Below are positions 18,246 through 27,586 of a DNA stretch of 64,000 nt, piece after piece. Made by a program: the position numbers and the translations under genes. The stretch lies in contig WOUQ01000005.1 in the NCBI GenBank assembly GCA_009772925.1, positions 62,001 through 126,000 of the forward strand, given 5' to 3'. Position 1 is the stretch's first letter; every line of letters begins with the position of its first letter. Origin of the DNA: a bacterium. GTDB lineage: Bacteria > Pseudomonadota > Gammaproteobacteria > Burkholderiales > Thiobacillaceae. The notes under the pieces are model-generated. The model did no database searches, was not told the origin of the DNA, and saw nothing but the letters and a program-made list of their open reading frames with translations.

Positions 18246-20699
18246 TCAGGCAGCGAGATTTATCGGCTGGAACTCGCGCACCTTCGCGCCTTCCGTGCGT
18301 TCCTTCCACGGGTCGACCTGGGCCGGCTTCTGTGACACGGCGAAACGTTCGGCCAGAACCTTTCGGTTGGCTTCGTCGTCGACCACCCGCGCCTTGATGT
18401 GGGCCAGGCCCACCCGTTCCACCCAGGGCGCGGTGCGTTCCAGGTAATGGGCTTCCTCCCGGTAGAGCTGGGTGAAGGCGGCGCAGTACTCCAGCACCTG
18501 CGCCTCGGTCTCCACCCGGCATAGCAGGTCGGTGACGCGCACCTTGATGCCGCCGTTGCCGCCCACATGCAGTTCGTAGCCGGAATCCACGCACACCACG
18601 CCGAAATCCTTGATGGTGGCCTCGGCGCAGTTGCGCGGGCAGCCGCTCACCGCCAGCTTGTACTTGTGGGGCATCCAGGAACCCCAGGTCAGCTCCTCCA
18701 GCTTCACCCCCAGGCCGGTGGAATCCTGGGTGCCGAAGCGGCACCACTTGGCGCCGACGCAGGTCTTCACCGTGCGCAGGGCCTTGCCGTAGGCGTGGCC
18801 GGAGACGAAGCCGGCGTCCGACAAATCCTTCCACATCGCCGGCAGGTCTTCCTTCTTCACGCCGAACAGGTCGATGCGCTGGCCGCCGGTGACCTTCATC
18901 TCCGGCACCTGGAACTTGTCCGCCACGTCGGCAATGGCGCGCAGGTCCGCAGGCGTGCAGAGGCCGCCGAACATGCGCGGCACCACCGAGAAGCTGCCGT
19001 CCTTCTGGATGTTGCCGTGGGCGCGCTCGTTGATGAAGCGCGACTGGGCGTCGTCCACGTACTCATTGGGCCAGGCGGCGAGCAGGTAGTAGTTCAGCGC
19101 CGGGCGGCACTTATTGCAGCCGTCCGGGGTTTTCCAGTCCAGGGCGCGCATCACATCCGGCATGGTCTTCAGGCCCTCTGCGCTGATGGCGGCGCGGATT
19201 TCGTCGTGGGTGTGCTCGGTGCAGCCGCACAGGGGCTTCTTCGACGGCGCGGTGGAATAGTCGCCGCCCACGGTCGCCGCCAGCAGGGTTTCCACCAGGC
19301 CCGTGCACGAACCGCAGGAGGCCGAGGCCTTGGTGTGGGCCCGCACCTCGTCCAGGGTGAACAGCTTGTTGGCGCGGATACTGGCGACGATGGTGCCCTT
19401 GCAGACGCCATTGCAGCCGCAGATCTCCGCCGTGTCCGGCAGGGACAGCACGCGGGACTTCTCGTCGCCGCCTCCCGCCCCGGAATCGCCAATGTGGTGG
19501 CGGCCGAACAGCAGCTTGTCGCGGTAATCCGACACGTCGGTGCCGTCCCGCATCAACTCGAAGTACCAGGCGCCGTCCAGGGTGTCGCCGTACAGGCAGG
19601 CGCCGGCCAGCTTGTTGTCCTTCAGCACCAGCTTCTTGTAGGCGCCGCGGCCCGGATCCTGGAAGACGATCTCCTCGCAGCCCTCGCCGCCCATGAACTG
19701 GCCGGCGGAGAACAGGTCGATGCCCGTCACCTTCAGCTTGGTCGAGGTCATGGAGCCCTGGTAGCGCGCCACGCCGTGCTCCGCCAGGTGGTTGGCGCAC
19801 ACCTTGGCCTGCTCGAACAGGGGGGCGACCAGGCCGTAGGCGATGCCCCGGTGGCTGACGCACTCGCCCACCGCATAGATGCGCGGGTCGAAGGTCTGCA
19901 TGGTGTCGTTGACCACGATGCCGCGCTCGCAACGCAGGCCGGCGGATTCCGCCAGGGCGGTGTTGGGACGGATGCCCACCGCCATCACCACCAGGTCGGC
20001 GGATACGGTTTCCCCATCCTTGAATTTCACGGCACAGACTCTCCCCGACTCGCCGCGAACCAACTCTTGCGTCTGCTTCTCCAGCAGGAACTTCAACCCC
20101 TTCTCCTCCAGGCTCTTTTGCAGCAGCCGCGCCGCCGGCTCGTCCATCTGCCGCTCCAGCAGCCAGGGTGCGATGTGCACCACGGACACCTGCATGCCGC
20201 GCAGCTTCAGGCCGTTGGCCGCCTCCAGGCCGAGCAGGCCGCCGCCGATAACCACCGCGTGCCGGTAATGGCTGGCGGTGGCGATCATCTTGTCCACGTC
20301 CGCGATGTCGCGAAAGCCCACCACCCCCTCCAGGTCGGCGCCGGGCACCGGCAGGATGAAGGGCTTGGAGCCGGTGGCCAGCAGCAGCCGGTCGTACTCC
20401 GCCCGGGTGCCGTCGTCCGCCTCCACGAAGCGATGCTTGCGGTCGATCTTCACCACCCGCTTGCCGGTGTAGAGGGTGATGCCATGCTGGGCATACCAGT
20501 CCCGGCTGTTGAGCACGATCTGCTCCACCGTCTGCTCCCCGGCCAGCACCGGCGACAGCATGATGCGGTTGTAGTTGGGATGCGGCTCGTCGCCGAACAC
20601 CGTGATGTCGTAGAGATCCGGAGCCGCCTTCAGCAGCTCCTCCAGGGCGCGGACCCCGGCCATGCCGTTGCCCACCAGAACCAGTTTCATGCGTGCCAT
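18246..20699 (-). CDS. nirB: Nitrite reductase (NADH), large subunit
   Basis: Reduces nitrite to ammonium in the cytosol with NADH, FAD, [4Fe-4S] and sirohaem. 817 aa. FAD site VLVGNGMAGVRALEEL (residues 6-21); NAD site VVIGGGLLGLEAANGL. Two BFD-like [2Fe-2S] segments: CGCNGVCKG with CGSCTGLVE (about 425 and 463) and LCGCTEHTHDEI with GCNKCRPALN (about 493 and 528). Sirohaem/[4Fe-4S] ligands CVGAKWCRFG (about 648) and SGCPRNCAEA (about 686). First gene of the nirB-nirD-nasA set; its sigma-54 promoter and ANTAR leader lie upstream. The in-frame Met at residue 4 is an alternative start. Confidence 0.96.
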   Translation of the reverse strand: MARMKLVLVGNGMAGVRALEELLKAAPDLYDITVFGDEPHPNYNRIMLSPVLAGEQTVEQIVLNSRDWYAQHGITLYTGKRVVKIDRKHRFVEADDGTRAEYDRLLLATGSKPFILPVPGADLEGVVGFRDIADVDKMIATASHYRHAVVIGGGLLGLEAANGLKLRGMQVSVVHIAPWLLERQMDEPAARLLQKSLEEKGLKFLLEKQTQELVRGESGRVCAVKFKDGETVSADLVVMAVGIRPNTALAESAGLRCERGIVVNDTMQTFDPRIYAVGECVSHRGIAYGLVAPLFEQAKVCANHLAEHGVARYQGSMTSTKLKVTGIDLFSAGQFMGGEGCEEIVFQDPGRGAYKKLVLKDNKLAGACLYGDTLDGAWYFELMRDGTDVSDYRDKLLFGRHHIGDSGAGGGDEKSRVLSLPDTAEICGCNGVCKGTIVASIRANKLFTLDEVRAHTKASASCGSCTGLVETLLAATVGGDYSTAPSKKPLCGCTEHTHDEIRAAISAEGLKTMPDVMRALDWKTPDGCNKCRPALNYYLLAAWPNEYVDDAQSRFINERAHGNIQKDGSFSVVPRMFGGLCTPADLRAIADVADKFQVPEMKVTGGQRIDLFGVKKEDLPAMWKDLSDAGFVSGHAYGKALRTVKTCVGAKWCRFGTQDSTGLGVKLEELTWGSWMPHKYKLAVSGCPRNCAEATIKDFGVVCVDSGYELHVGGNGGIKVRVTDLLCRVETEAQVLEYCAAFTQLYREEAHYLERTAPWVERVGLAHIKARVVDDEANRKVLAERFAVSQKPAQVDPWKERTEGAKVREFQPINLAA

Positions 20700-20737
20700 G
20701 CAAATGACCTCAACGAAAACCCCCGTAGCGCGGGGCG

Positions 20738-20807
20738 AAAAAAAACGGCGGCCGCCCCTTGCGGGGAGCGGACGCCGTTGTCCAAAGATCGCTAGGCGAG
20801 AAAGCCT
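20738..20807 (-). promoter_or_regulatory. ANTAR-type leader of nirB with terminator
   Basis: P2 (20770-20783) is GGACAACGGCGTCC with hexaloop AACGGC, identical to the nrtA leader. Its 3' arm overlaps a terminator (20738-20777; CGGCGTCCGC with partner GCGGCCGCCG, then eight T). A P1-like hairpin (20794-20807) has an AGGC/GCCT stem and a six-base loop TTTCTC, which lacks the A1/G4 pattern. Regulator inferred to be NasT. Confidence 0.75.
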
Positions 20808-20818
20808 GATGAAGCTTT

Positions 20819-20834
20819 AGCAATGGCCGTGCCA
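20819..20834 (-). promoter_or_regulatory. Sigma-54 promoter of nirB
   Basis: TGGCACGGCCATTGCT fits TGGCACG-N4-TTGCW at every specified position. Predicted start near 20808, just where the P1 hairpin begins. Confidence 0.85.
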
Positions 20835-20886
20835 CATTAAGAATCACGTTGAATCAGTGGGTTGCCGGCCATGGAGGTGGAGTCAT

Positions 20887-20901
20887 GCACTGGATGGGTG
20901 C
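20887..20901. promoter_or_regulatory. NtrC-type enhancer upstream of nirB
   Basis: GCACTGGATGGGTGC is an exact GCAC-N7-GTGC dyad, the NtrC half-site pattern, about 60 bp upstream of the -24 element. A second dyad, GGTGCGTTGCGCACC (20897-20911), overlaps it. Both lie between nirB and cas3. Confidence 0.6.
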
Positions 20902-20968
20902 GTTGCGCACCGGGAATGCGCCGGCAGGAACCGCAATATCTTGAAAGGATGCGCGGGCCTACAATCGT

Positions 20969-20985
20969 TGCAAAATTAATTTGCA
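20969..20985. promoter_or_regulatory. AT-rich palindrome upstream of cas3
   Basis: TGCAAAATTAATTTGCA has perfect 6-bp arms in a GC-rich setting, 81 bp before the cas3 start. A GGCTCA/TGAGCC hairpin follows at 21000-21016. Possible operator for the cas operon; no regulator identified. Confidence 0.4.
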
Positions 20986-21065
20986 CGCACCTTTTTTGTG
21001 GCTCATCTGGTGAGCCTCGACTGTGGAATAGTGCGAAAAAATCTCCAAGGTCAGCGAGGCAGCAA

Positions 21066-23585
21066 ATGATCCATGATCCACAGGGAACGAATCAGCTAGA
21101 GGGCACAAAGCAAGCCATCGCGCATGTAAGGGCGACGGATGGAGCGATCCAGTCACTCTCGGCACATCTGACCGGGGTGTCCCTGCTTGGTCGGTGCCAT
21201 GCGCAAAAGATTGGCCTAAGCATGCACGGAGAGCTGATAGGGCTGCTGCACGACCTCGGCAAGTACAGCGAGGAATTCCAGGTCTACCTGCAATCTGCTA
21301 CCGGCCTGCTCAATCCGGATGAGGACGAAGAGTTCGTCGATGCAGGGGAACTCAGGGGCAAAGTTGATCACTCAAGCGCGGGAGCCCAACTTGTATGGCG
21401 AGAGCTAGCCAGCCGGGGACCACTCGGACAGTACGTCGGCCAGATGCTCGCCCTATGCATTGCCTCCCACCATTCCGGCCTGATCGACTGCCTGACATCC
21501 GGCCCAAACCGCCCGGTGGAGGATGCATTCACCAAGCGCATGAACAAAGCGGATGGGCGCACCCATCTTGAGGAAACCCTCGTCAAGGGTGAAGAAACGA
21601 TTCTTGCCAGGGCGCAAGAACTACTTTCTATGCCGGAAATGCTCGGTGGCATTCAATCAGCGATCAGAAACATCATTCTTGACGCGCCGATCAAGGACGA
21701 CCGCAGCATCGTCGCCCAGCAACAAATCGGACTGCTCGTCCGATTCCTGTTCAGTAGTCTTATTGATGCTGATCGGATCGACACGGCCGACTTCGAGAGT
21801 CCCAGGCAAGCCAGACTGCGATTGCGCGGCAGCTATGCAGGCTGGGAGACTTTGATTGGTCTCCTGGAAAAACACCTGACTTCGCTACAACCCCGCCACC
21901 GTATCGACCAACTCCGGCAAGACATCTCCTTCCACTGCCTGCAAGGTGCGTCCCGAGACAAGGGCATCTATACGCTCACCGTTCCAACCGGCGGCGGAAA
22001 GACCCTGGCTAGCCTGCGTTTTGCCATGCATCACGCCAAGAAACACGGCATGGATCGTGTGATCTACGTCATCCCGTTCACGTCCATCATCGACCAGAAC
22101 GCCGAAGTGGTTCGCGGCATTCTGGAACCTGAAGGTACAGAGCCAGGCAGCGTGGTCCTGGAACACCATTCCAACCTCACGCCGGAACAGCAAACCTGGC
22201 GCGGAAAAATTCTTTCGGAAAACTGGGATGCGCCGGTGGTTTACACCACCAGTGTTCAGTTTTTGGAAACACTATTTGGCGCCGGCACACGCGGAGCACG
22301 GCGCATGCATCAGTTGGCCAATGCCGTGCTGATCTTCGATGAAATCCAAACCCTGCCAGTCAATTGCGTTCACATATTCAATAACGCCATCAACTTCCTG
22401 GTAGAGCGATGCGGCAGCACGGTTGTCCTATGCACGGCCACTCAGCCGCTGCTGGATAAGGTCGATGCAAGCAAGGGGGCCATCCGCATCCCTGAAGGCA
22501 ACGAACTCATGCCGGATGTGAGACAGTTGTTCGATGATTTGAAGCGAGTCGAGATCAATAACTGCCGCAAACCGGGCGGCTGGACGATGGGCGAGATTGC
22601 GGCTCTGGCACAGGAAGAAACCGTCTGTGCCGGCAGCTGCTTGGTCATCGTCAACACCAAGAATGCGGCGCAAACGCTGTATCGCCTGAGCAAGGAACAG
22701 GCGGCCGTTTCGATTTACCACTTGAGCACCAACATGTGCCCGTTCCATCGCAAGGCCATCCTGGCTGAAGTGCGGGTGCGGCTGGAGAAGCAGGAACCAA
22801 CGCTATGTATCAGCACCCAGTTGATCGAAGCCGGAGTGGATGTGGATTTCTGTGCGGTTATCCGCTTCACCGCAGGACTGGATTCCATCGCCCAGGCGGC
22901 TGGCCGCTGTAATCGAAATGGCATTCGTGACATTGGGCATGTTCACGTGGTCAATCCGCAGGACGAAAACCTGGGCATGCTGCCGGACATCCAGACAGGG
23001 AAGGAAAAGGCGGAGTGGGTATTGGATGACTACGAGAGAAACCCGGCCAGCTTTGGGAACAACCCTATCGGTCCGGAAGCGATGAACCTTTATTACGACC
23101 GCTATTTCTTCGCCCGTAAAACAACGATGGACTATCCGATTTCCGCCCAATGTCTCGGCCACAACGACACCTTGCTCAATCTGCTCTCGGTCAACACGCT
23201 AGCCACGTCAGAGCATGCAAGGATCAAGGGCCGAGCGCCCGAAATCTACCTGCGCCAATCCTTCATGTCCGCAGCCAAGGCGTTCAAGGCTATCGACACA
23301 CCCACACGCGGGGTCATTGTTCCGTATGGCCAGACGGGGCGTGATCTCATCACCGCACTTTGCGCGGCCTATTTGCCTGACAAGGAATTCGACCTTCTGC
23401 GCCAGGCACAACAATTCAGCGTCAACGTGTTCCCGCAAGTTCTCGAACGGCTTACAAATGCCGGCGTCGTGCAGGAAATCCAGGAGGGGACAGGTATCTT
23501 GTTCGTGGCCGACTCGCGCTATTACAGCGAGGAGTTCGGTTTGAGCGAAAAACCGGAGGGAAAAATGGAGGTTCTCTGTGGCTGA
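21066..23585 (+). CDS. cas3: CRISPR-associated helicase/nuclease Cas3 (type I-C)
   Basis: 839 aa. Recruited to Cascade-bound target DNA, which it nicks and degrades. Start ATG 21066 follows GCGAGG; the frame is open to 20862 but upstream residues are not Cas3-like. HD nuclease domain: [18 protein letters not shown] (from residue 53) and [11 protein letters not shown]. Superfamily-2 helicase: Walker A VPTGGGKT (about 306-313), DEIQ box [10 protein letters not shown] (about 425), motif VI region [10 protein letters not shown] (from 610). HD comes before helicase, as in most Cas3. Lower GC than the nitrogen genes beside it. First gene of cas3-5-8-7; overlaps cas5 by 8 nt. Confidence 0.96.
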   Translation: MIHDPQGTNQLEGTKQAIAHVRATDGAIQSLSAHLTGVSLLGRCHAQKIGLSMHGELIGLLHDLGKYSEEFQVYLQSATGLLNPDEDEEFVDAGELRGKVDHSSAGAQLVWRELASRGPLGQYVGQMLALCIASHHSGLIDCLTSGPNRPVEDAFTKRMNKADGRTHLEETLVKGEETILARAQELLSMPEMLGGIQSAIRNIILDAPIKDDRSIVAQQQIGLLVRFLFSSLIDADRIDTADFESPRQARLRLRGSYAGWETLIGLLEKHLTSLQPRHRIDQLRQDISFHCLQGASRDKGIYTLTVPTGGGKTLASLRFAMHHAKKHGMDRVIYVIPFTSIIDQNAEVVRGILEPEGTEPGSVVLEHHSNLTPEQQTWRGKILSENWDAPVVYTTSVQFLETLFGAGTRGARRMHQLANAVLIFDEIQTLPVNCVHIFNNAINFLVERCGSTVVLCTATQPLLDKVDASKGAIRIPEGNELMPDVRQLFDDLKRVEINNCRKPGGWTMGEIAALAQEETVCAGSCLVIVNTKNAAQTLYRLSKEQAAVSIYHLSTNMCPFHRKAILAEVRVRLEKQEPTLCISTQLIEAGVDVDFCAVIRFTAGLDSIAQAAGRCNRNGIRDIGHVHVVNPQDENLGMLPDIQTGKEKAEWVLDDYERNPASFGNNPIGPEAMNLYYDRYFFARKTTMDYPISAQCLGHNDTLLNLLSVNTLATSEHARIKGRAPEIYLRQSFMSAAKAFKAIDTPTRGVIVPYGQTGRDLITALCAAYLPDKEFDLLRQAQQFSVNVFPQVLERLTNAGVVQEIQEGTGILFVADSRYYSEEFGLSEKPEGKMEVLCG

Positions 23586-24297
23586 GCGAAACAGCATCGA
23601 ATTCAAAGTCTGGGCGCGTCATGCCCTGTTCACCGACCCGCTGACCCGGATAGGCGGCGAGAAGTGCTCATATCACATCCCCACCTACGAGGCGCTCAAG
23701 GGCATCGCCAAATCCATTTACTGGAAGCCTACTTTCGTCTGGATCATCGACGAAGTGCGCGTGATGAAGCGCATCCGTACCCAGACCAAGGGAACCAAGC
23801 CGCTGGAGTTTGGCGGCGGCAACACCTTGGCCATCTACACCTTCCTGGCGGGCGTTGAATACCAGGTGCGCGCGCATTTCGAGTGGAACACCAACCGCCC
23901 GGAACTGGAGGACGACCGGAGTGAGGGCAAGCACATCGCCATCGCCCAGCGCATGTTGGAACGGGGCGGACGGCAGGACATCTTCTTGGGTACGCGGGAT
24001 TGTCAGGGCTACGTCGAACCTTGCATGTTTGGCTCGGGCGATGGCGACTACGACGGCGCGGGCGAACTCGCCTACGGACTGACGTTCCACGGCTTCGACT
24101 ACCCCGACGAGACCGGAGAGAACCAGTTGCACGCCCGTTTCTGGCGACCGACCATGGTCGATGGCTATATCCGCTTCGTTCGCCCCGACGACAGGGAGCG
24201 AATCTATCGAAAGTTTGTTCGGGAGATGCGCGCCAAGAGATTCGGTAAAGGCAAGCTTCGCAGCGTCCTGGATGAAGCAACGGAACTGGGGTGCTGA
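23578..24297 (+). CDS. cas5c: Cas5c, pre-crRNA endonuclease (type I-C)
   Basis: 239 aa. In type I-C this Cas5 replaces Cas6: it cuts the repeat hairpin and stays on the crRNA 5' handle. Start GTG 23578 with GGAGG 8 nt upstream, inside the cas3 end. Family features: [38 protein letters not shown] (parts: [25 protein letters not shown]), then EPCMFG, and [20 protein letters not shown]. The repeat beside it has a strong GGCCGGG hairpin for it to cut. Stop is 1 nt before the cas8c start. Confidence 0.93.
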   Translation: MAERNSIEFKVWARHALFTDPLTRIGGEKCSYHIPTYEALKGIAKSIYWKPTFVWIIDEVRVMKRIRTQTKGTKPLEFGGGNTLAIYTFLAGVEYQVRAHFEWNTNRPELEDDRSEGKHIAIAQRMLERGGRQDIFLGTRDCQGYVEPCMFGSGDGDYDGAGELAYGLTFHGFDYPDETGENQLHARFWRPTMVDGYIRFVRPDDRERIYRKFVREMRAKRFGKGKLRSVLDEATELGC

Positions 24298-24298
24298 C

Positions 24299-26209
24299 GT
24301 GAGCTGGATACAGAAACTCCACGAGACCTATGAACTATGCAAGGGGCATGAGCCTCCCGGGTCTGAACCTCTGATGCCGATCAGCCATACGCCACAGCAA
24401 GCGCACATCGAAATCACGCTCGATGCAAATGGCAATTTCAAGAGCGCCAGCGTTATCGAGAAGATTGAAACTGTGATCCCCGCAAGTGAACAATCTGCAG
24501 GAAGAGTCGGGATAAAGCCGCCTCCCCATCCTCTCTGCGACAAAGTCCAGTATTGCGCCAAAGATTACCCGGACCACGGCGGCGAAAAGCCTTCGTTCTT
24601 CGAGGAATACGAACACCTGCTGAGTGCGTGGTGTGTTTCCAGGTTCAGCCATTCAAAAGCACGGGCAGTCCTCGCGTATGTCCGCAAACATCATGTCGTC
24701 GCCGACCTGATTAAAGATAAAGTCCTTCACGCTGGCCCAGACGGTAAGTTGCTGAAACGCTGGCAGGGTGAATCTCCATCACCTGCGCTGTTCCGATTGC
24801 TGACAGCCAAAGCCGGCGAACGTGACCAGGGAGATGCCTTCATCCGTTGGCATGTTCGGGAAACCGACACGCCATGCACCGCTGTCTGGGAAGACAGTGC
24901 ACTTCAAGATGCCTGGGCAGGCTTCGATGCCAGTACAAGAGAAGTACAGGGGCTTTGCATGGTAACGGGCGATGCTGAGTCACCACTTGCCTTAAGCCAT
25001 CCCAAGCGAATACGACATCCCGGAGATGGGGCCAAACTGATCAGCGCCAATGACAGTTCGGGTTATACGTTCCGGGGCAGGTTTACCGATGCCACCGGCC
25101 TACAGGCCTGTGGCGTGGGCTACGAAGTTACGCAGAAAGCCCACAACGCCTTGCGCTGGCTCATCCGGCGGCAGGCTTATCGTAACGAGGACCAAGTCAT
25201 AGTGACTTGGTCCGTGGCTGGCAAACCCATACCCGATCCGTTCCAGGACTCGCGTGCGCTGTTTCTCAGCAGTGAAGAAATCTCCCAGTCCACAGCCTCC
25301 GCTGCTCTACCCAACATTGGCGACGTTGGGCAAGCCTTTCAAAACCGGTTGAACAAGGCAATCGCAGGCTACCGTACAAAGCTCGGCCCCACAGAAGACA
25401 TCGTCGTCATGGGCCTGGACTCCGCAACACCAGGGCGCATGGCCATCACGTTCTATCGCGAATTGAAGGGCTCGGAATTCCTGGATCGTGTCGAGGCTTG
25501 GCACGGAAACTCTGCCTGGCCGCAGAACTTCGGCAAGGAAGCCAGATTCGTCGGCGCCCCCGCACCGCGCGATATCGCCGAAGCCGCCTTCGGCCGTCGC
25601 CTCGACGACAAGCTACGCAAATCCACGGTGGAACGTCTATTGCCTTGCATCGTCGATGGCCGACCGCCACCACGCGATCTTGTCGAATCCGTTGTACGCA
25701 AAACCTGCAACCGGGTGGGTATGGACCACTGGGAATGGGAGAAAAACCTGGGCATAGCCTGCGCCCTGTTCAAGGGATTTTTCAAAGGAAGGGAGTATGA
25801 GATGACACTGGAAACGGACCGGACAAGCCGGGATTACCTCTATGGCCGCCTCCTGGCTATCGCCGAGCACATCGAAAGTCGCGCGCTATACGTTGGTGGT
25901 GAGACGCGCGACACCACCGCTGCGAAGCTGATGCAGCGCTTCGCCGACCGGCCCACCAGTACTTGGCGAACAATTGAACTCGCCCTGGCACCCGCAAAAT
26001 CACGGCTGCGCGCAAAACGCGCAGGCTTTTTGCATGAAATGGAAAAGCTGCATGACGAGGTCATTGCCAGCTTCGCGGGAGACGACTTTCTTGACGACAG
26101 AAAACTCTCCGGTGAATTCCTGCTTGGTTACCACTGCCAGCGGCAGACGCTGAATCCGCCGGCCAAAGCGGATAGCGCCACACCCGATGAAGAAACCACC
26201 ACCGAATAA
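24299..26209 (+). CDS. cas8c: Cas8c (Csd1), large Cascade subunit
   Basis: 636 aa from GTG 24299 (VSWIQKLHETYELC, matching the usual MSWIQKLYETYE start of Csd1). A longer frame from 24161 overlaps cas5c and is rejected. It contributes PAM recognition and binds the non-target strand. Recognisable stretches: ALFRLLTAKAGERDQGDAFIRW, LCMVTGDAESPLALSHPKRIR, ANDSSGYTFRGRF (part of SANDSSGYTF), NALRWLIRRQ. The C-terminal 135 residues can also be made separately as Cas11c (25802-26209). Confidence 0.93.
   Translation: MSWIQKLHETYELCKGHEPPGSEPLMPISHTPQQAHIEITLDANGNFKSASVIEKIETVIPASEQSAGRVGIKPPPHPLCDKVQYCAKDYPDHGGEKPSFFEEYEHLLSAWCVSRFSHSKARAVLAYVRKHHVVADLIKDKVLHAGPDGKLLKRWQGESPSPALFRLLTAKAGERDQGDAFIRWHVRETDTPCTAVWEDSALQDAWAGFDASTREVQGLCMVTGDAESPLALSHPKRIRHPGDGAKLISANDSSGYTFRGRFTDATGLQACGVGYEVTQKAHNALRWLIRRQAYRNEDQVIVTWSVAGKPIPDPFQDSRALFLSSEEISQSTASAALPNIGDVGQAFQNRLNKAIAGYRTKLGPTEDIVVMGLDSATPGRMAITFYRELKGSEFLDRVEAWHGNSAWPQNFGKEARFVGAPAPRDIAEAAFGRRLDDKLRKSTVERLLPCIVDGRPPPRDLVESVVRKTCNRVGMDHWEWEKNLGIACALFKGFFKGREYEMTLETDRTSRDYLYGRLLAIAEHIESRALYVGGETRDTTAAKLMQRFADRPTSTWRTIELALAPAKSRLRAKRAGFLHEMEKLHDEVIASFAGDDFLDDRKLSGEFLLGYHCQRQTLNPPAKADSATPDEETTTE
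25802..26209 (+). CDS. cas11c: Cas11c, small Cascade subunit from internal start in cas8c
   Basis: Type I-C, I-B and I-D systems are known to make Cas11 from an internal start in the large-subunit gene. Here ATG 25802 is in frame and is preceded by AAAGGAAGGGAG with 6 nt spacing, an unusually good site for the middle of a gene. Product 135 aa (MTLETDRTSRDYLYGRLLAI...), helical, the expected size. Inferred from the signal and family knowledge, not shown directly. Confidence 0.75.
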   Translation: MTLETDRTSRDYLYGRLLAIAEHIESRALYVGGETRDTTAAKLMQRFADRPTSTWRTIELALAPAKSRLRAKRAGFLHEMEKLHDEVIASFAGDDFLDDRKLSGEFLLGYHCQRQTLNPPAKADSATPDEETTTE

Positions 26210-26228
26210 TTCAATTACGGAGCCAGAC

Positions 26229-27122
26229 ATGAGCACCCTGCAAAACAAAATCGACTTCGCCGTCATCCTTCGCGTCAAGAACGCCAACCCCAATGGCGAC
26301 CCGCTGAATGGCAATCGACCCCGTACCGACTATTCCAATTTCGGAGAAATGACCGATGTCTCCATCAAACGAAAAATTCGGGATCGGCTCGTGGAGCGTT
26401 ACGTGACGCTGGTAAAAGATGGTCAGCCCACCGACGGGCAAGCCATCTTTGTCCAGTCCGATGACCGCAAGATCGACGATGCCAGAAACTTGCGGGAACG
26501 CGCCGAGAAGGCTCTGGGAAACAAACTGGGTTCGGACGAGACATACGCTCTCGCCTGCAAGACGTGGCTCGACGTGCGCGCCTTCGGTCAACTCTTCGCG
26601 CTGAAGAGCAACAAGAAGTCCGGCAAGAAGAAAGAAGATGGCAGCGACGCAGAAGGCGATACTGGGGTTTCCATCGGCATTCGCGGACCGGTCACGGTTC
26701 AATCCGCCTTCAGTGTCGAGCCCATCGACATTTCCAGCGTCCAGATCACCAAGAGCGTTAGCGGCGAAGGTGACGGCACCAAGCGTGGCTCCGACACCAT
26801 GGGCATGAAGCACCGCGTTGATCAGGGCGTGTATGTGTTCTACGGCAGCATGAACCCTCAACTCGCCGGGAGAACCGACTTCTCCGATGCGGATGCGGAA
26901 TCCATCAAGAAGGTACTGCCCAAGCTTTTCGAGAACGACGAATCATCTGCACGTCCCGCAGGAAGTATGGAAGTAATGAAAGTGATCTGGTGGAAGCACA
27001 GCTGCAAGTCAGGTCAATATTCTTCGGCCAAAGTACATCGGACCCTGACGGTCAAACCCGATGGCTCCTATGATCTGGCCAGCTTGCCTGAGCTTGTCCC
27101 CGAGGAAATCAACGGTTTTTAA
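26229..27122 (+). CDS. cas7c: Cas7c (Csd2), Cascade backbone subunit
   Basis: 297 aa RRM-fold protein that coats the crRNA spacer. Start ATG 26229 (MSTLQNKIDFAVILRVKNANPNGDPLNGNRPRTDY, parts: FAVILRVKNANPNGDP). Other hallmarks: VSIKRKIRDRL, CKTWLDVRAFGQLF, GIRGPVTVQSAFSVEPI and MGMKHRVDQGVYVFYGSMNP. A lysine-rich insertion (KSNKKSGKKKEDGSDAEGD) sits in a loop around residue 140. Next gene (hicB-like) starts 11 nt on. Confidence 0.95.
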   Translation: MSTLQNKIDFAVILRVKNANPNGDPLNGNRPRTDYSNFGEMTDVSIKRKIRDRLVERYVTLVKDGQPTDGQAIFVQSDDRKIDDARNLRERAEKALGNKLGSDETYALACKTWLDVRAFGQLFALKSNKKSGKKKEDGSDAEGDTGVSIGIRGPVTVQSAFSVEPIDISSVQITKSVSGEGDGTKRGSDTMGMKHRVDQGVYVFYGSMNPQLAGRTDFSDADAESIKKVLPKLFENDESSARPAGSMEVMKVIWWKHSCKSGQYSSAKVHRTLTVKPDGSYDLASLPELVPEEINGF

Positions 27123-27133
27123 AAGGCATCCTT

Positions 27134-27340
27134 ATGACCGAAATCCACTTCATCGTCGAAGAAGCCCCCGAGGGCGGCCTGATTGCCCGGGCCATGGGCG
27201 CGGACATCTTTACCGAGGCGGATGACCTCCAGGCCCTGCACGCCCAGGTGAGGGACGCAGTGCATTGCCACTTCGACGAGGGCGAGAGGCCCAGCCTCAT
27301 CCGCCTGCACATCACTCGCGAAGAAATCCTTGCGGCATGA
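27134..27340 (+). CDS. HicB-like antitoxin (short)
   Basis: 68 aa: MTEIHFIVEEAPEGGLIARA, then GADIFTEADDLQALHAQVRDAV. The partial RNase-H-like fold is that of HicB-type antitoxins, without a DNA-binding tail. Paired with HicA by a 4-nt ATGA overlap. On the same strand as cas7c and only 11 nt after it, so probably on the cas transcript. Confidence 0.75.
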   Translation: MTEIHFIVEEAPEGGLIARAMGADIFTEADDLQALHAQVRDAVHCHFDEGERPSLIRLHITREEILAA

Positions 27341-27579
27341 GGATTCCGCGCGATCTGTCCGGCGCTGATCTGGTCAAGCACCTGGGTCGGTTGGGTTATG
27401 AGGTGACACGCCAGACGGGCAGCCATATCCGATTGACCAGTCGCGTCGAAGGCGAACACCACGTCACCATTCCCAACCACGATCCCCTGCGGATCGGCAC
27501 CTTGGCCGCGATTCTCGACGGCGTTGCAGCACATCATGGGTTGACGCGTGAGGCTTTGTTGCAGCGGCTTCTGGGGTGA
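27337..27579 (+). CDS. HicA-family mRNA interferase toxin
   Basis: 80 aa, double-stranded-RNA-binding-like fold. Typical features: SGADLVKHLGRLGYEVTRQTGSHIRLTS, with the catalytic-type His in GSHIRL, and HVTIPNHDPLRIGTLAAIL (parts quoted). Antitoxin-first order is the reverse of canonical hicAB. Cleaves mRNA when free of antitoxin, by family knowledge. Confidence 0.8.
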   Translation: MRIPRDLSGADLVKHLGRLGYEVTRQTGSHIRLTSRVEGEHHVTIPNHDPLRIGTLAAILDGVAAHHGLTREALLQRLLG

Positions 27580-27586
27580 AGCCGGT

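Noticed and set aside
20862-21065. Longer cas3 start at 20862
   Set aside because: The extra 68 residues run through the nirB enhancer and the AT-rich palindrome and do not resemble Cas3; ATG 21066 has a ribosome site.
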